Of a stretch of 5,491 nt of DNA, positions 1 through 4,768 are shown one piece after another. The notes below the pieces were generated by a model. It worked only from the letters and a program-made list of their open reading frames with translations, ran no database searches and had not been told where the DNA came from. The stretch lies in the NCBI GenBank assembly GCA_029256565.1, contig JAQSXQ010000545.1:1-5491 (forward strand). The letters run 5' to 3'. The first letter of the stretch is position 1, and each line of letters opens with the position of its first letter. Source of the DNA: Mycobacterium sp. Its GTDB lineage: Bacteria > Actinomycetota > Actinomycetes > Mycobacteriales > Mycobacteriaceae. A program made the position numbers and the translations under genes.

Positions 1-1
1 C

Positions 2-349
2 GGCGTCTTCATGGCCGACATGGTGCGGCGGCGCTGGTACGACCCTGCCGCGCTCCTCGACCTGCGCGCTGGCGGCCGGTACTGGTACCGCGGCGGCGTG
101 GCCTGGGGTGCCCTCGCCGCCTGGATCGTCGCGATCGTGATCGGCTTCGTCTTCACCAAGGTGCAGGTCGGCGACGCGGACCCGGTCTTCGTCGGCGCAC
201 TGTCCGGGACGTGGATCGGCGCGAACGGCCTCGGCTGGATCGTCACCTTCATCGTCGCTGCCGCCGTGTACCTGCTCACCGGCGGGGCACGCGGTCGGCT
301 CACCGAGCACGGACCGGCGACCACCACCGATGCCGAGGTCGGCGCCTGA
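2..349 (+). CDS. NCS1-family cytosine/purine/nucleobase permease, C-terminal fragment
   Basis: This is the last 115 residues of an integral membrane transporter; its start lies left of the window. The reading frame is open from base 2 and ends at TGA 347-349. Two hydrophobic stretches are visible: one after the YWYRGG segment (GALAAWIVAIVIGFVFT) and one near the end (GLGWIVTFIVAAAVYLL), followed by a polar tail. The RRRWYDPAALLDLRAGGRYWYRGG segment before the first helix, and the SGTWIGANGLGWI block before the last, match my memory of the C-terminal end of NCS1 (cytosine, uracil, allantoin) proton or sodium symporters, which have about 12 helices. The substrate cannot be read from this fragment. 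The overlap with the downstream kinase suggests nucleobase or nucleoside uptake feeding a phosphorylation step. Family fairly sure, substrate unknown. Confidence 0.75.
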   Translation, partial: GVFMADMVRRRWYDPAALLDLRAGGRYWYRGGVAWGALAAWIVAIVIGFVFTKVQVGDADPVFVGALSGTWIGANGLGWIVTFIVAAAVYLLTGGARGRLTEHGPATTTDAEVGA

Positions 350-1272
350 TGCCCCGCCTCGTCTCGGTCGGCAACGTCATCGTCGACATCGTCATGCGCG
401 TCGGTGCGATCCCGGAACCCGGCGGTGACGTCATCGCCTCCGGTTCGGAGATCACGGCGGGCGGCGGCCTGAACACGATGGTCGCCGCCGCCCGGGACGG
501 GCTCGACGTCGCCTTCGGCGGACAGTACGGCACCGGGCCGTTCGGCGACGTCGTCCGCAGCGCGCTCGCCTCGTCCGGCGTCGAGGTCCTGCAGCCCGGT
601 CTCGACGACGTCGACAGCGGGTACTGCGTCGCGCTCGTGGACGACTCGACCGAGCGCACCTTCGTCACGAGCGTCGGCGCCGAGGGGCGCCTCAGCCGCG
701 CGGACCTCGACCGCATCACCCTCGAGCCCGACGACACGGTCTTCGTGTCCGGCTACAGCCTCGCCCACGCCGTCAACGGGCCGGCGATCGCCGACTGGCT
801 CGGCACGGCGCCGGACGCCGTCCGTGTCCTCCTCGACCCGTCACCGCTGGTGGCCACGCTGGCCCCGGCGGTGCTGGGCTCCGTCATGGCGCGTGCCGAC
901 CTGGTCAGCGCGAACGGACGGGAGGCTCGACTCATGTCCCCGACGTCCGCGGGGCTCCCTGAGGCGGTCGCCACGATCGCCGCGGCCGCCCGCGGCACCG
1001 CCCTGGTCCGCGACGGCGCAGCGGGCTGCTGGGTCGTCGAGGCCGGCACCCCTCCGGTCCTGGTGCCCGGCTTCCGGGTCGACGCGGTGGACTCGAACGG
1101 TGCGGGCGACGCCCACGGCGGGGTCCTGGTCGCCGCGCTGTCCCGGGGCGCGTCGCTCGTCGACGCCGTCCGGCGGGCGAACGCCGCGGCAGCGCTCGCG
1201 GTGACCAGCAACGGCCCCGCCACGGCCCCGACGGCCGCGGAGACGGACGCGTTCCTCACCCGGCTCGCATGA
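349..1272 (+). CDS. PfkB-family carbohydrate/nucleoside kinase
   Basis: A 307-residue ribokinase-like kinase, a usual length for the family; it transfers phosphate from ATP to a sugar or nucleoside hydroxyl in the cytoplasm. Visible marks are the N-terminal glycine-rich substrate-binding segment AGGGLN (37-42), the N-x-x-E motif NGRE (189-192) that helps place magnesium and phosphate, and the C-terminal PfkB signature DSNGAGDAHGG (248-258), with GAGD anion hole and catalytic base Asp254. The ATG at 349 overlaps the permease stop by one base (TGATG), which implies translational coupling; a weak GAGG lies at 335-338. An upstream extension of the open frame from 211 is rejected because it runs through the permease. 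The neighbouring permease suggests the substrate is a nucleoside, ribose or a related compound. Relatives include ribokinase, adenosine kinase and pseudouridine kinase, and the sequence alone does not choose among them. Confidence 0.88.
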   Translation: MPRLVSVGNVIVDIVMRVGAIPEPGGDVIASGSEITAGGGLNTMVAAARDGLDVAFGGQYGTGPFGDVVRSALASSGVEVLQPGLDDVDSGYCVALVDDSTERTFVTSVGAEGRLSRADLDRITLEPDDTVFVSGYSLAHAVNGPAIADWLGTAPDAVRVLLDPSPLVATLAPAVLGSVMARADLVSANGREARLMSPTSAGLPEAVATIAAAARGTALVRDGAAGCWVVEAGTPPVLVPGFRVDAVDSNGAGDAHGGVLVAALSRGASLVDAVRRANAAAALAVTSNGPATAPTAAETDAFLTRLA

Positions 1273-1287
1273 CGCGGCCGTGCTCGG

Positions 1288-1644
1288 TCAGTCGCTGAGG
1301 GGCCGGAGCCACTCGGCTTCGAGGCCACCCTCCACGAGGTCGGCCAGCTTGCCGAAGTAGTCCTGCATGTGCGGCTGCTGCACGTGGCGGGCGATGTCCG
1401 TCCCGGACGACCAGCGCTCGTAGAACGCGAACGCTCCCGGCTGCTCCTCCGACGTGTGGACCGCGTACTGCTCGTACCCCTGCTCGACCCGGACCGCCGG
1501 GATGATCGCTCGGATCGCCTCCTCGAGCTCGCGCTCCTTGCCGGCCTTCGCGCGGGCGAAGCCGTAGACGGCCACCGGAGTGGTCGAGGCCAGGACGTCG
1601 GCGGGCATCAGGCCGTCGGGGACGGTGTCCTCGGTCGTGCTCAT
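1288..1644 (-). CDS. ABM-domain protein, putative quinol monooxygenase
   Basis: A 118-residue protein with one antibiotic-biosynthesis-monooxygenase (ABM, YgiN-like) domain from about residue 23 to 115, a dimeric ferredoxin-like fold. Family blocks seen are the first strand VAVYGFARAKAGKE (24-37), RVEQGYEQY (52-60), FYERW (74-78), and H87 followed by PHM (91-93). Some members oxidise quinols or polyphenols without a cofactor; many have no assigned substrate, so the activity is inferred from family only. The start is well supported by AAGGAG five bases upstream of ATG. The first 20 or so residues precede the domain and are variable. The gene converges on the PfkB kinase with 15 bp between stops, and is divergent from the AraC-family pseudogene, which was probably its regulator. 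It has a good promoter and a leader of about 49 nt, unlike most neighbouring genes. Confidence 0.87.
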   Translation of the reverse strand: MSTTEDTVPDGLMPADVLASTTPVAVYGFARAKAGKERELEEAIRAIIPAVRVEQGYEQYAVHTSEEQPGAFAFYERWSSGTDIARHVQQPHMQDYFGKLADLVEGGLEAEWLRPLSD

Positions 1645-1649
1645 GGTGA

Positions 1650-1655
1650 CTCCTT
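1650..1655 (-). promoter_or_regulatory. Ribosome binding site of the ABM-domain gene
   Basis: On the minus strand AAGGAG is followed by five bases (TCACC) and then ATG. It fixes the start at 1644 and is the strongest Shine-Dalgarno sequence in the window; most other genes here lack one. Confidence 0.8.
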
Positions 1656-1694
1656 CTTGCGTGTGTGGTCGTCACGGGCGTGCGCTCGGGACGA

Positions 1695-1731
1695 ACTCAA
1701 CGCTAGGAGCGGCCGATGGCGCACTCAATGC
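1695..1731. promoter_or_regulatory. Candidate operator: direct repeat ACTCAAYGC over the ABM promoter
   Basis: ACTCAACGC (1695-1703) and ACTCAATGC (1723-1731) are direct repeats with a 28-bp period. One covers the -35 box and the other lies between the -10 box and the predicted start of transcription. The second also sits in a short dyad, GCGCA-CTCAA-TGCGC (1719-1733). AraC-family proteins often bind direct repeats, so these may be sites for the divergent regulator, now broken. Part of the match reflects the -35 sequence itself, so confidence is low. Confidence 0.3.
1700..1728 (-). promoter_or_regulatory. Promoter of the ABM-domain gene
   Basis: On the minus strand TTGAGT (1723-1728) and TAGCGT (1700-1705) are separated by exactly 17 bp. 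TAGCGT fits the actinobacterial housekeeping -10 pattern TANNNT. The predicted transcript starts near 1693, giving a leader of about 49 nt that contains AAGGAG. Predicted from sequence only. Confidence 0.6.
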
Positions 1732-1778
1732 GCGCCCGTGCCGAGAAGATGTCCGAAAGGACCAGTGGCTGCCCGGTC

Positions 1779-1808
1779 TTGGTTCCGTCGAACGAACAGT
1801 CGTAGGTT
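1779..1808 (+). promoter_or_regulatory. Leaderless promoter of the AraC-family pseudogene
   Basis: TTGGTT (1779-1784) and TAGGTT (1803-1808) are 18 bp apart, and the -10 box ends 6 nt before the ATG at 1815. Transcription would start at or next to the A of ATG. No Shine-Dalgarno sequence precedes the ATG, which agrees with a leaderless mRNA. Confidence 0.5.
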
Positions 1809-1814
1809 CGGGCC

Positions 1815-2653
1815 ATGGACGTTCTCTCCGAGGTGCTCGACGTCTCCGGTGTCCGCGGGAGTGCCGGCGCGCGGGTCGTGGCGGGTGGCGACTGGGGCGT
1901 CGAGTGGGTCCGTGACCGAGACGCCGTCGTCTACACGGTCACCGCAGGCATCGCCTACCTGACGGTCGACGGGGAGCCCCCACGGCTGCTGATGACCGGC
2001 GACGTCGTGATCCTCGCCACCGGTGCGGCCCATGCGCTGTCGAGTGCTCCGGGCACCGACATCCACTCGTGCGACGTGGCCGCCGCTTCTGACGCCCGCC
2101 GTCGTGGTGATGTCCTCCGACTGGGCGACGGCGACGTGCAGACCCAGATCCTCGGCGCTTCCTACTCGCACGACCCGGCCGGGAGCACCCCGGTCTTCGC
2201 GCTGCTCCCGCCCGTCGTCCAGTTCAGAGCGCAGCAGCTCGACGCGACCCTGACCGACGTCGTCCGGCTCCTCGGGAAGGAACTGGCCCACCCCGGTCTC
2301 GCAACCAGCCTCGTCCTGGACCGCCTCGTCGACGTCCTCCTCATCGAGGTCCTCCGCACCTGGCTCGCCACCTCCCCGCAGGCAGACGCTTCGTGGTGGG
2401 GCGTGCTCCGCGACCCGCTCCTCCTGCGCGCAGTCACCCGGATGCACGAAGACCCTGGGCACCCGTGGACGACCGAGTCCCTCGCGCGTGCGGTCGCGAC
2501 GTCGAAGCAGACCCTCACCCGCCGCTTCTCGACGTTCGGCAGATCGCCGCCGACGTCGGCTACACCTCCGTCTACGCCTTCAGTCGTGCCTTCCGCCGCG
2601 AACGCTCCTCCCCTCCGGGGCGGTACCGCACGGCCGCGCGTGCCGGCTACTGA
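1815..2653 (+). pseudogene. AraC-family regulator with cupin_6-like domain, internal deletion and frameshift
   Basis: Residues 1-241 (to about 2537) read as a normal regulator. A cupin_6-like sensor has LLMTGDVVILATGAAHAL (58-75), the block ILGASYSHDP then LLPPVVQF (112-137) and LVLDRLVDVLLIEVLRTWL (166-184). WWGVLRDPLLLRAV leads to the first helix-turn-helix, WTTESLARAVATSKQTLTRRF (218-238). Directly after RRFSTF the match jumps to another frame: from 2534 it reads VRQIAADVGYTSVYAFSRAF and ends PPGRYRTAARAGY, with stop at 2651-2653. This is the second helix-turn-helix of the AraC DNA-binding domain. Between the two halves the family normally has roughly 28 more residues, the linker helix with its W-R-M...A...L pattern. 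They are missing and the frame has changed, so the loss was about 80-90 bp and not a multiple of three. The original frame instead runs on without similarity to 2843, across the opposite-strand marR-like gene. The product cannot form a normal bipartite DNA-binding domain. The divergent ABM gene was its likely target. Confidence 0.8.
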
Positions 2654-3084
2654 TGGACCTGACCCGACGCGATCAGCTGCTGGAGGGCCGCGATCGCCGC
2701 GCGAGCACCGGCTTCGTCCTGGCGCTCCCACCGGACGAAGACCCGGTCGAAGGCTGCCGCTCCGACAGCGATGGCGGCTCGCCCCGCTGGCGTCACACGC
2801 AAGCTCTTCTTCCGAGCGTCTGCCGGGTCGACGTCTCGGGTGACGTACCCCAGTGTCTCGAGTGTGTTGATCGTCTTCGCCGCCGCCTGCCGGCTCACGC
2901 CGGTCTCGCGGGCGAGCGACGCCGCACTGGAAGCCCCGTTGTCGATCGCCTGCATCGCCAGCTCGTTCGTGACCGTCAAGCCGGGGTGGCCGGCTTCCTC
3001 GAGGCTGGCGCGGACGTCCGCGACCATCACCTCGAACGCCCGCATGAGGAGTTGCGCGAACTGCGTGCCGCTGGTGACGTCCAT
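2647..3084 (-). CDS. MarR-family winged helix-turn-helix regulator
   Basis: A 145-residue regulator of normal length for the family, expected to bind palindromic DNA as a dimer. The helix-turn-helix is SAASLARETGVSRQAAAKTI (53-72), followed by NTLETLGYV and the wing RDVDPADARKKSLRVTPAG (83-101), with the family's D-x-R motif at D89-R91. The flanking helices (about 7-45 and 102-140) would form the dimer and ligand-binding region. The ATG at 3084 has no Shine-Dalgarno sequence but lies 6 nt after a TAGCGT -10 box, so the mRNA is probably leaderless. Its stop overlaps the tail of the AraC pseudogene by 7 bp. It is divergent from the alpha/beta hydrolase, and two matching palindromes between them are its likely operators. 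I infer autorepression and repression of the hydrolase, relieved by an unknown small molecule. Confidence 0.9.
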   Translation of the reverse strand: MDVTSGTQFAQLLMRAFEVMVADVRASLEEAGHPGLTVTNELAMQAIDNGASSAASLARETGVSRQAAAKTINTLETLGYVTRDVDPADARKKSLRVTPAGRAAIAVGAAAFDRVFVRWERQDEAGARAAIAALQQLIASGQVHQ

Positions 3085-3090
3085 GCCGCA

Positions 3091-3120
3091 ACGCTACCGA
3101 CCGCCACCCCCGCTTGACAA
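3091..3120 (-). promoter_or_regulatory. Leaderless promoter of the MarR-family gene
   Basis: On the minus strand TTGTCA (3115-3120) and TAGCGT (3091-3096) are 18 bp apart. Six bases separate the -10 box from the ATG, so transcription should start at the A of ATG. The -35 box lies inside the left palindrome, as expected for autorepression. Confidence 0.55.
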
Positions 3121-3132
3121 CCCGGTTGACTA
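3114..3132. promoter_or_regulatory. Candidate MarR operator, site 1
   Basis: TTGACAACCCGGTTGACTA is a dyad around base 3123 with 7 of 9 positions symmetric; the inner arms CAACC/GGTTG are perfect. It matches site 2, read in reverse complement, at 15 of 19 positions. It covers the -35 boxes of both divergent promoters, so one bound dimer could block both. Length and symmetry fit MarR operators in general. Confidence 0.65.
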
Positions 3133-3142
3133 CTGTTCTGAT
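3114..3142 (+). promoter_or_regulatory. Promoter of the alpha/beta hydrolase
   Basis: A perfect TTGACA (3114-3119) is followed after 17 bp by TCTGAT (3137-3142), with TGT directly before it (extended -10, TGN). The -10 is imperfect because the second base is C; the extended motif may compensate. TACTGT at 3131-3136 is an alternative -10 but lacks a suitably spaced -35. The start of transcription would be near 3149, leaving a leader of about 25 nt that carries GAGGAG. Confidence 0.5.
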
Positions 3143-3159
3143 GGCAACCAGGTTGTCAA
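3141..3159. promoter_or_regulatory. Candidate MarR operator, site 2
   Basis: ATGGCAACCAGGTTGTCAA is a dyad around base 3150 (7 of 9 positions symmetric), 27 bp centre to centre from site 1. It overlaps the end of the hydrolase -10 box and the predicted start of transcription. Its outer arm GGTTGTCAA is the perfect inverse of TTGACAACC at 3114-3122. Confidence 0.65.
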
Positions 3160-3161
3160 AC

Positions 3162-3167
3162 GAGGAG
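3162..3167 (+). promoter_or_regulatory. Ribosome binding site of the alpha/beta hydrolase
   Basis: GAGGAG lies six bases before ATG 3174. It decides the start against the in-frame TTG at 3114 (which is the -35 box) and ATG at 3141 (inside site 2). Confidence 0.75.
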
Positions 3168-3173
3168 CATGTC

Positions 3174-4058
3174 ATGCACACCACCATCGCCGCGCACGGG
3201 GCCACCATCCCCGAGGTCCAGCACCACACCGCCGCGGTCAACGGGACCGCTCTGCACTACGTCTCAGCGGGCAGCAGCGGATCCCCGATCCTGCTGGTCC
3301 ACGGCTTCCCGGAGAGCTGGTGGGCATTCCACCGCCTGATCCCGCTGCTCGCCGCCGGCCACCGGGTGTTCGCCGTCGACCTCCGCGGGTTCGGCGACTC
3401 CGCCACCGCCGACGACGACTTCACCAGCGCCGACGCCGCAGAGGACCTCCACGCCCTCATCGCCGAGCTGGGCGTCGGGCCGGTCCACGTCGCCGCCCAG
3501 GACATCTCCGGTGGGGTCGTCTACCGACTCGCCTCGGAGCACCCCGAAGACGTCCGCAGCCTCATCGCGACCGAGATGGGGCTCGCCGGCTTCGGCCTGG
3601 AAGGCTTCGGCGACATCACACACGGCGGCTCCTGGCACATCGGCGTGCTCGCCGCTCCGGGCATCGCCGACTTGCTGCTCACCGGCCGCGAAGAGGAAGT
3701 CCTCGGCACGTGGGCGTTCCCGTCCATGTCGGCCGACCCGGACGCTGTCACCGCTGCGGACATCGCCGAGTTCGCCCGGACCTACTCCCGCCACGACGGC
3801 TGGAACGGCGCCGTCGGGCTCTACCGGTCGATGCTCTCCGAGGGTGCGGACTTCCAGACCCGAGCCGAGCAGAAGCTCACACTCCCCGCTCTGGCGATCG
3901 GCGGGTTCGGAGGGCCCTTCACCGAGCGGACCGTCGCGCAGGTCGTCGAGGGGCCGGTCGACAGTATCCTCGTCGACGGAGTGGGGCACTACGTCGCCCT
4001 GGAAGCGCCCGACCGGCTCGCCGGCGCGATCACAGCCTTCCTCACCCAGCAGGACTGA
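3174..4058 (+). CDS. Alpha/beta hydrolase, epoxide-hydrolase-like
   Basis: A 294-residue soluble enzyme with an alpha/beta hydrolase fold and cap domain. Landmarks are the oxyanion-hole motif HGFPESWW (43-50), DLRGFGDS (69-76), the nucleophile elbow AAQDISGGVVY (107-117) with nucleophile Asp110, cap residues including Tyr204 and Tyr217 that could help open an epoxide, and GVGHYVALEAPD (269-280) with catalytic His272. An Asp nucleophile plus HGFPE points to epoxide hydrolases or haloalkane/fluoroacetate dehalogenase relatives rather than serine esterases. Two oddities stand out. Gln109 replaces the His that commonly precedes the nucleophile (GHD), and the third acid is not obvious after strand 6, where AIGGFGGPF has no Asp or Glu. 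The divergent MarR-type gene and the operators imply induction by a xenobiotic or metabolite, perhaps the substrate. Substrate unknown. There is no signal peptide, so a cytoplasmic location is expected. Confidence 0.87.
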   Translation: MHTTIAAHGATIPEVQHHTAAVNGTALHYVSAGSSGSPILLVHGFPESWWAFHRLIPLLAAGHRVFAVDLRGFGDSATADDDFTSADAAEDLHALIAELGVGPVHVAAQDISGGVVYRLASEHPEDVRSLIATEMGLAGFGLEGFGDITHGGSWHIGVLAAPGIADLLLTGREEEVLGTWAFPSMSADPDAVTAADIAEFARTYSRHDGWNGAVGLYRSMLSEGADFQTRAEQKLTLPALAIGGFGGPFTERTVAQVVEGPVDSILVDGVGHYVALEAPDRLAGAITAFLTQQD

Positions 4059-4155
4059 CCCCGCCGGAACGGCATCGAGCCGGACTGTTCACCGTGGTCA
4101 GCAGCGATCCCGACCGGAACTCGTCGGCCAGCTCCGTGAACTGGTCGAGGGCAGG

Positions 4156-4215
4156 GTCGCCTCGCCTCGCCTCGCCCCGCCCCGCGTCGAGTCGAGTCGA
4201 GTCGAGTCGAGTCGA
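4156..4215 (+). repeat. Pentamer microsatellite, 12 units in one 5-bp register
   Basis: Twelve consecutive pentamers fit N-Y-C-G-N: GTCGC, then CTCGC three times, CCCGC twice and GTCGA six times. The array lies about 97 bp after the hydrolase stop and 47 bp before the HIT stop, between converging genes. The (GTCGA)6 block contains TCGA every five bases. The shared register suggests growth by replication slippage with later base changes. It is non-coding as far as I can see; open frames through it are chance products of base composition. Confidence 0.9.
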
Positions 4216-4217
4216 CG

Positions 4218-4241
4218 CCACCGGTGGGTCCGGGGCGGACC
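4218..4241. terminator. Possible hairpin terminator between converging genes
   Basis: A perfect 10-bp palindrome CCACCGGTGG (4218-4227) abuts a hairpin with arms GGTCCG (4227-4232) and CGGACC (4236-4241) and a GGG loop. It lies 22 bp after the HIT stop on the minus strand and about 160 bp after the hydrolase stop on the plus strand. There is no T-run on either side, so this is at best a U-less, actinobacterial-style terminator. Confidence 0.3.
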
Positions 4242-4262
4242 TGGCGTTCCTCGGACGTTCGG

Positions 4263-4637
4263 TCAGGAGTACGCGTTGCCCGACACGGCGTGACGGACGC
4301 CGCCCGCCGGCGACGGAACATCCCCGTCGAAGCGTGGGATGACGTGCACGTGGGCGTGGAAGACGGTCTGGCCAGCTGCCGTCCCGTCGTTGAAACCGAC
4401 GTTGTAGCCGTCCGGACCGTGGCTCTCGTCGAGTTGGCGCCTCACGACGGCCACCAGCTCGGTCATCGCGACGACCTCGTCAGCGGTTGCGTCGAACCAG
4501 CTCACCACCGCTCGCTTCGGTACGACGAGGGAATGCCCAGGCGAAACCGGGTTCGCGTCACGGATCGCGAACACCAGAGCGTTGTCAGCAATCCACTCGT
4601 CGGGCGGGATCTGCTCGAACACGGATGTCGCTGTCAT
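4263..4637 (-). CDS. HIT-family (histidine triad) nucleotide-binding protein
   Basis: A 124-residue HIT-superfamily protein; members hydrolyse or transfer nucleoside monophosphates through a covalent nucleotidyl-histidine. The triad H-A-H-V-H-V-I is at 94-100 (His94, His96, His98), and the middle histidine is the expected nucleophile. Other family blocks are FEQIPPDEWIADNALVFAI (7-25), VSPGHSLVVPKR (31-42), GYNVGFNDGTAAGQTV (77-92) and a C-terminal GGVRH (112-116). ATG 4637 is chosen because homology begins there. The open frame continues upstream to 4754, but residues there look random and cross the promoter region. No clear Shine-Dalgarno sequence precedes it; a -10-like hexamer 6 nt upstream suggests a leaderless mRNA. 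An in-frame TTG at 4649 is a less likely start. Divergent from the MepB-like gene. The actual substrate is unknown. Confidence 0.9.
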   Translation of the reverse strand: MTATSVFEQIPPDEWIADNALVFAIRDANPVSPGHSLVVPKRAVVSWFDATADEVVAMTELVAVVRRQLDESHGPDGYNVGFNDGTAAGQTVFHAHVHVIPRFDGDVPSPAGGVRHAVSGNAYS

Positions 4638-4643
4638 CGTCCC

Positions 4644-4672
4644 ACTCAACCGTCTTTCCGCGTTTGGTTCAA
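4644..4672 (-). promoter_or_regulatory. Possible leaderless promoter of the HIT gene
   Basis: On the minus strand TTGAAC (4667-4672) and TTGAGT (4644-4649) are 17 bp apart, and the second hexamer ends 6 nt before ATG 4637. Geometry matches the other leaderless genes here, but TTGAGT is a poor -10 because the conserved second-position A is missing. Confidence 0.35.
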
Positions 4673-4690
4673 CGACCGGTCGTCGGAACC
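4666..4690. promoter_or_regulatory. Interrupted dyad in the HIT/mepB divergent region
   Basis: A perfect 12-bp palindrome ACGACCGGTCGT (4672-4683) is flanked by inverted arms GGTTC (4666-4670) and GAACC (4686-4690), nearly concentric with it. It overlaps the predicted -35 of the HIT gene and ends about 79 bp before the mepB-like ATG. It could be an operator for a dimeric regulator not encoded next to it. It does not fit the actinobacterial LexA box, whose half-sites are in the opposite order (GAAC-N4-GTTC). Confidence 0.4.
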
Positions 4691-4756
4691 GGAGCGCTCG
4701 GCGGGCCGCCTCCTGGTGTTCGGTGCCTCGGCCCGAGGGCTGCCGGCTCGGCACGA

Positions 4757-4762
4757 TAGCGT
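4757..4762 (+). promoter_or_regulatory. -10 box of the leaderless MepB-family gene
   Basis: TAGCGT ends exactly 6 nt before ATG 4769, the same hexamer and spacing as at the marR-like gene. No convincing -35 lies 16-18 bp upstream, and there is no Shine-Dalgarno sequence before the ATG. Confidence 0.5.
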
Positions 4763-4768
4763 GGCTGT

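Noticed and set aside
2538..2843. Continuation of the AraC-like reading frame to 2843 as a genuine long C-terminus of a 342-residue protein.
   Set aside because: After residue 241 it loses all similarity, becomes Pro/Arg/Ser-rich, and runs antisense across the MarR-like gene, while the true C-terminal half is found in another frame.
3114..3173. N-terminal extension of the hydrolase from TTG 3114 or ATG 3141.
   Set aside because: TTG 3114 is the -35 box and ATG 3141 lies in the second palindrome; GAGGAG is placed correctly only for ATG 3174, and the extra residues resemble nothing in the family.
4186..4215. CRISPR array or iteron origin.
   Set aside because: The units are 5 bp and contiguous, with no spacers, no Cas genes, no replication gene and no AT-rich stretch.
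2771..4342. A 523-residue open frame on the plus strand spanning the marR-like gene, the hydrolase and the pentamer array.
   Set aside because: It is Arg/Pro/His-rich, crosses three features including an antisense gene, and is a shadow produced by high GC at third codon positions.
4638..4754. A 39-residue N-terminal extension of the HIT protein from 4754.
   Set aside because: It covers the promoter region and the dyad, has no recognisable similarity, and homology starts at ATG 4637.
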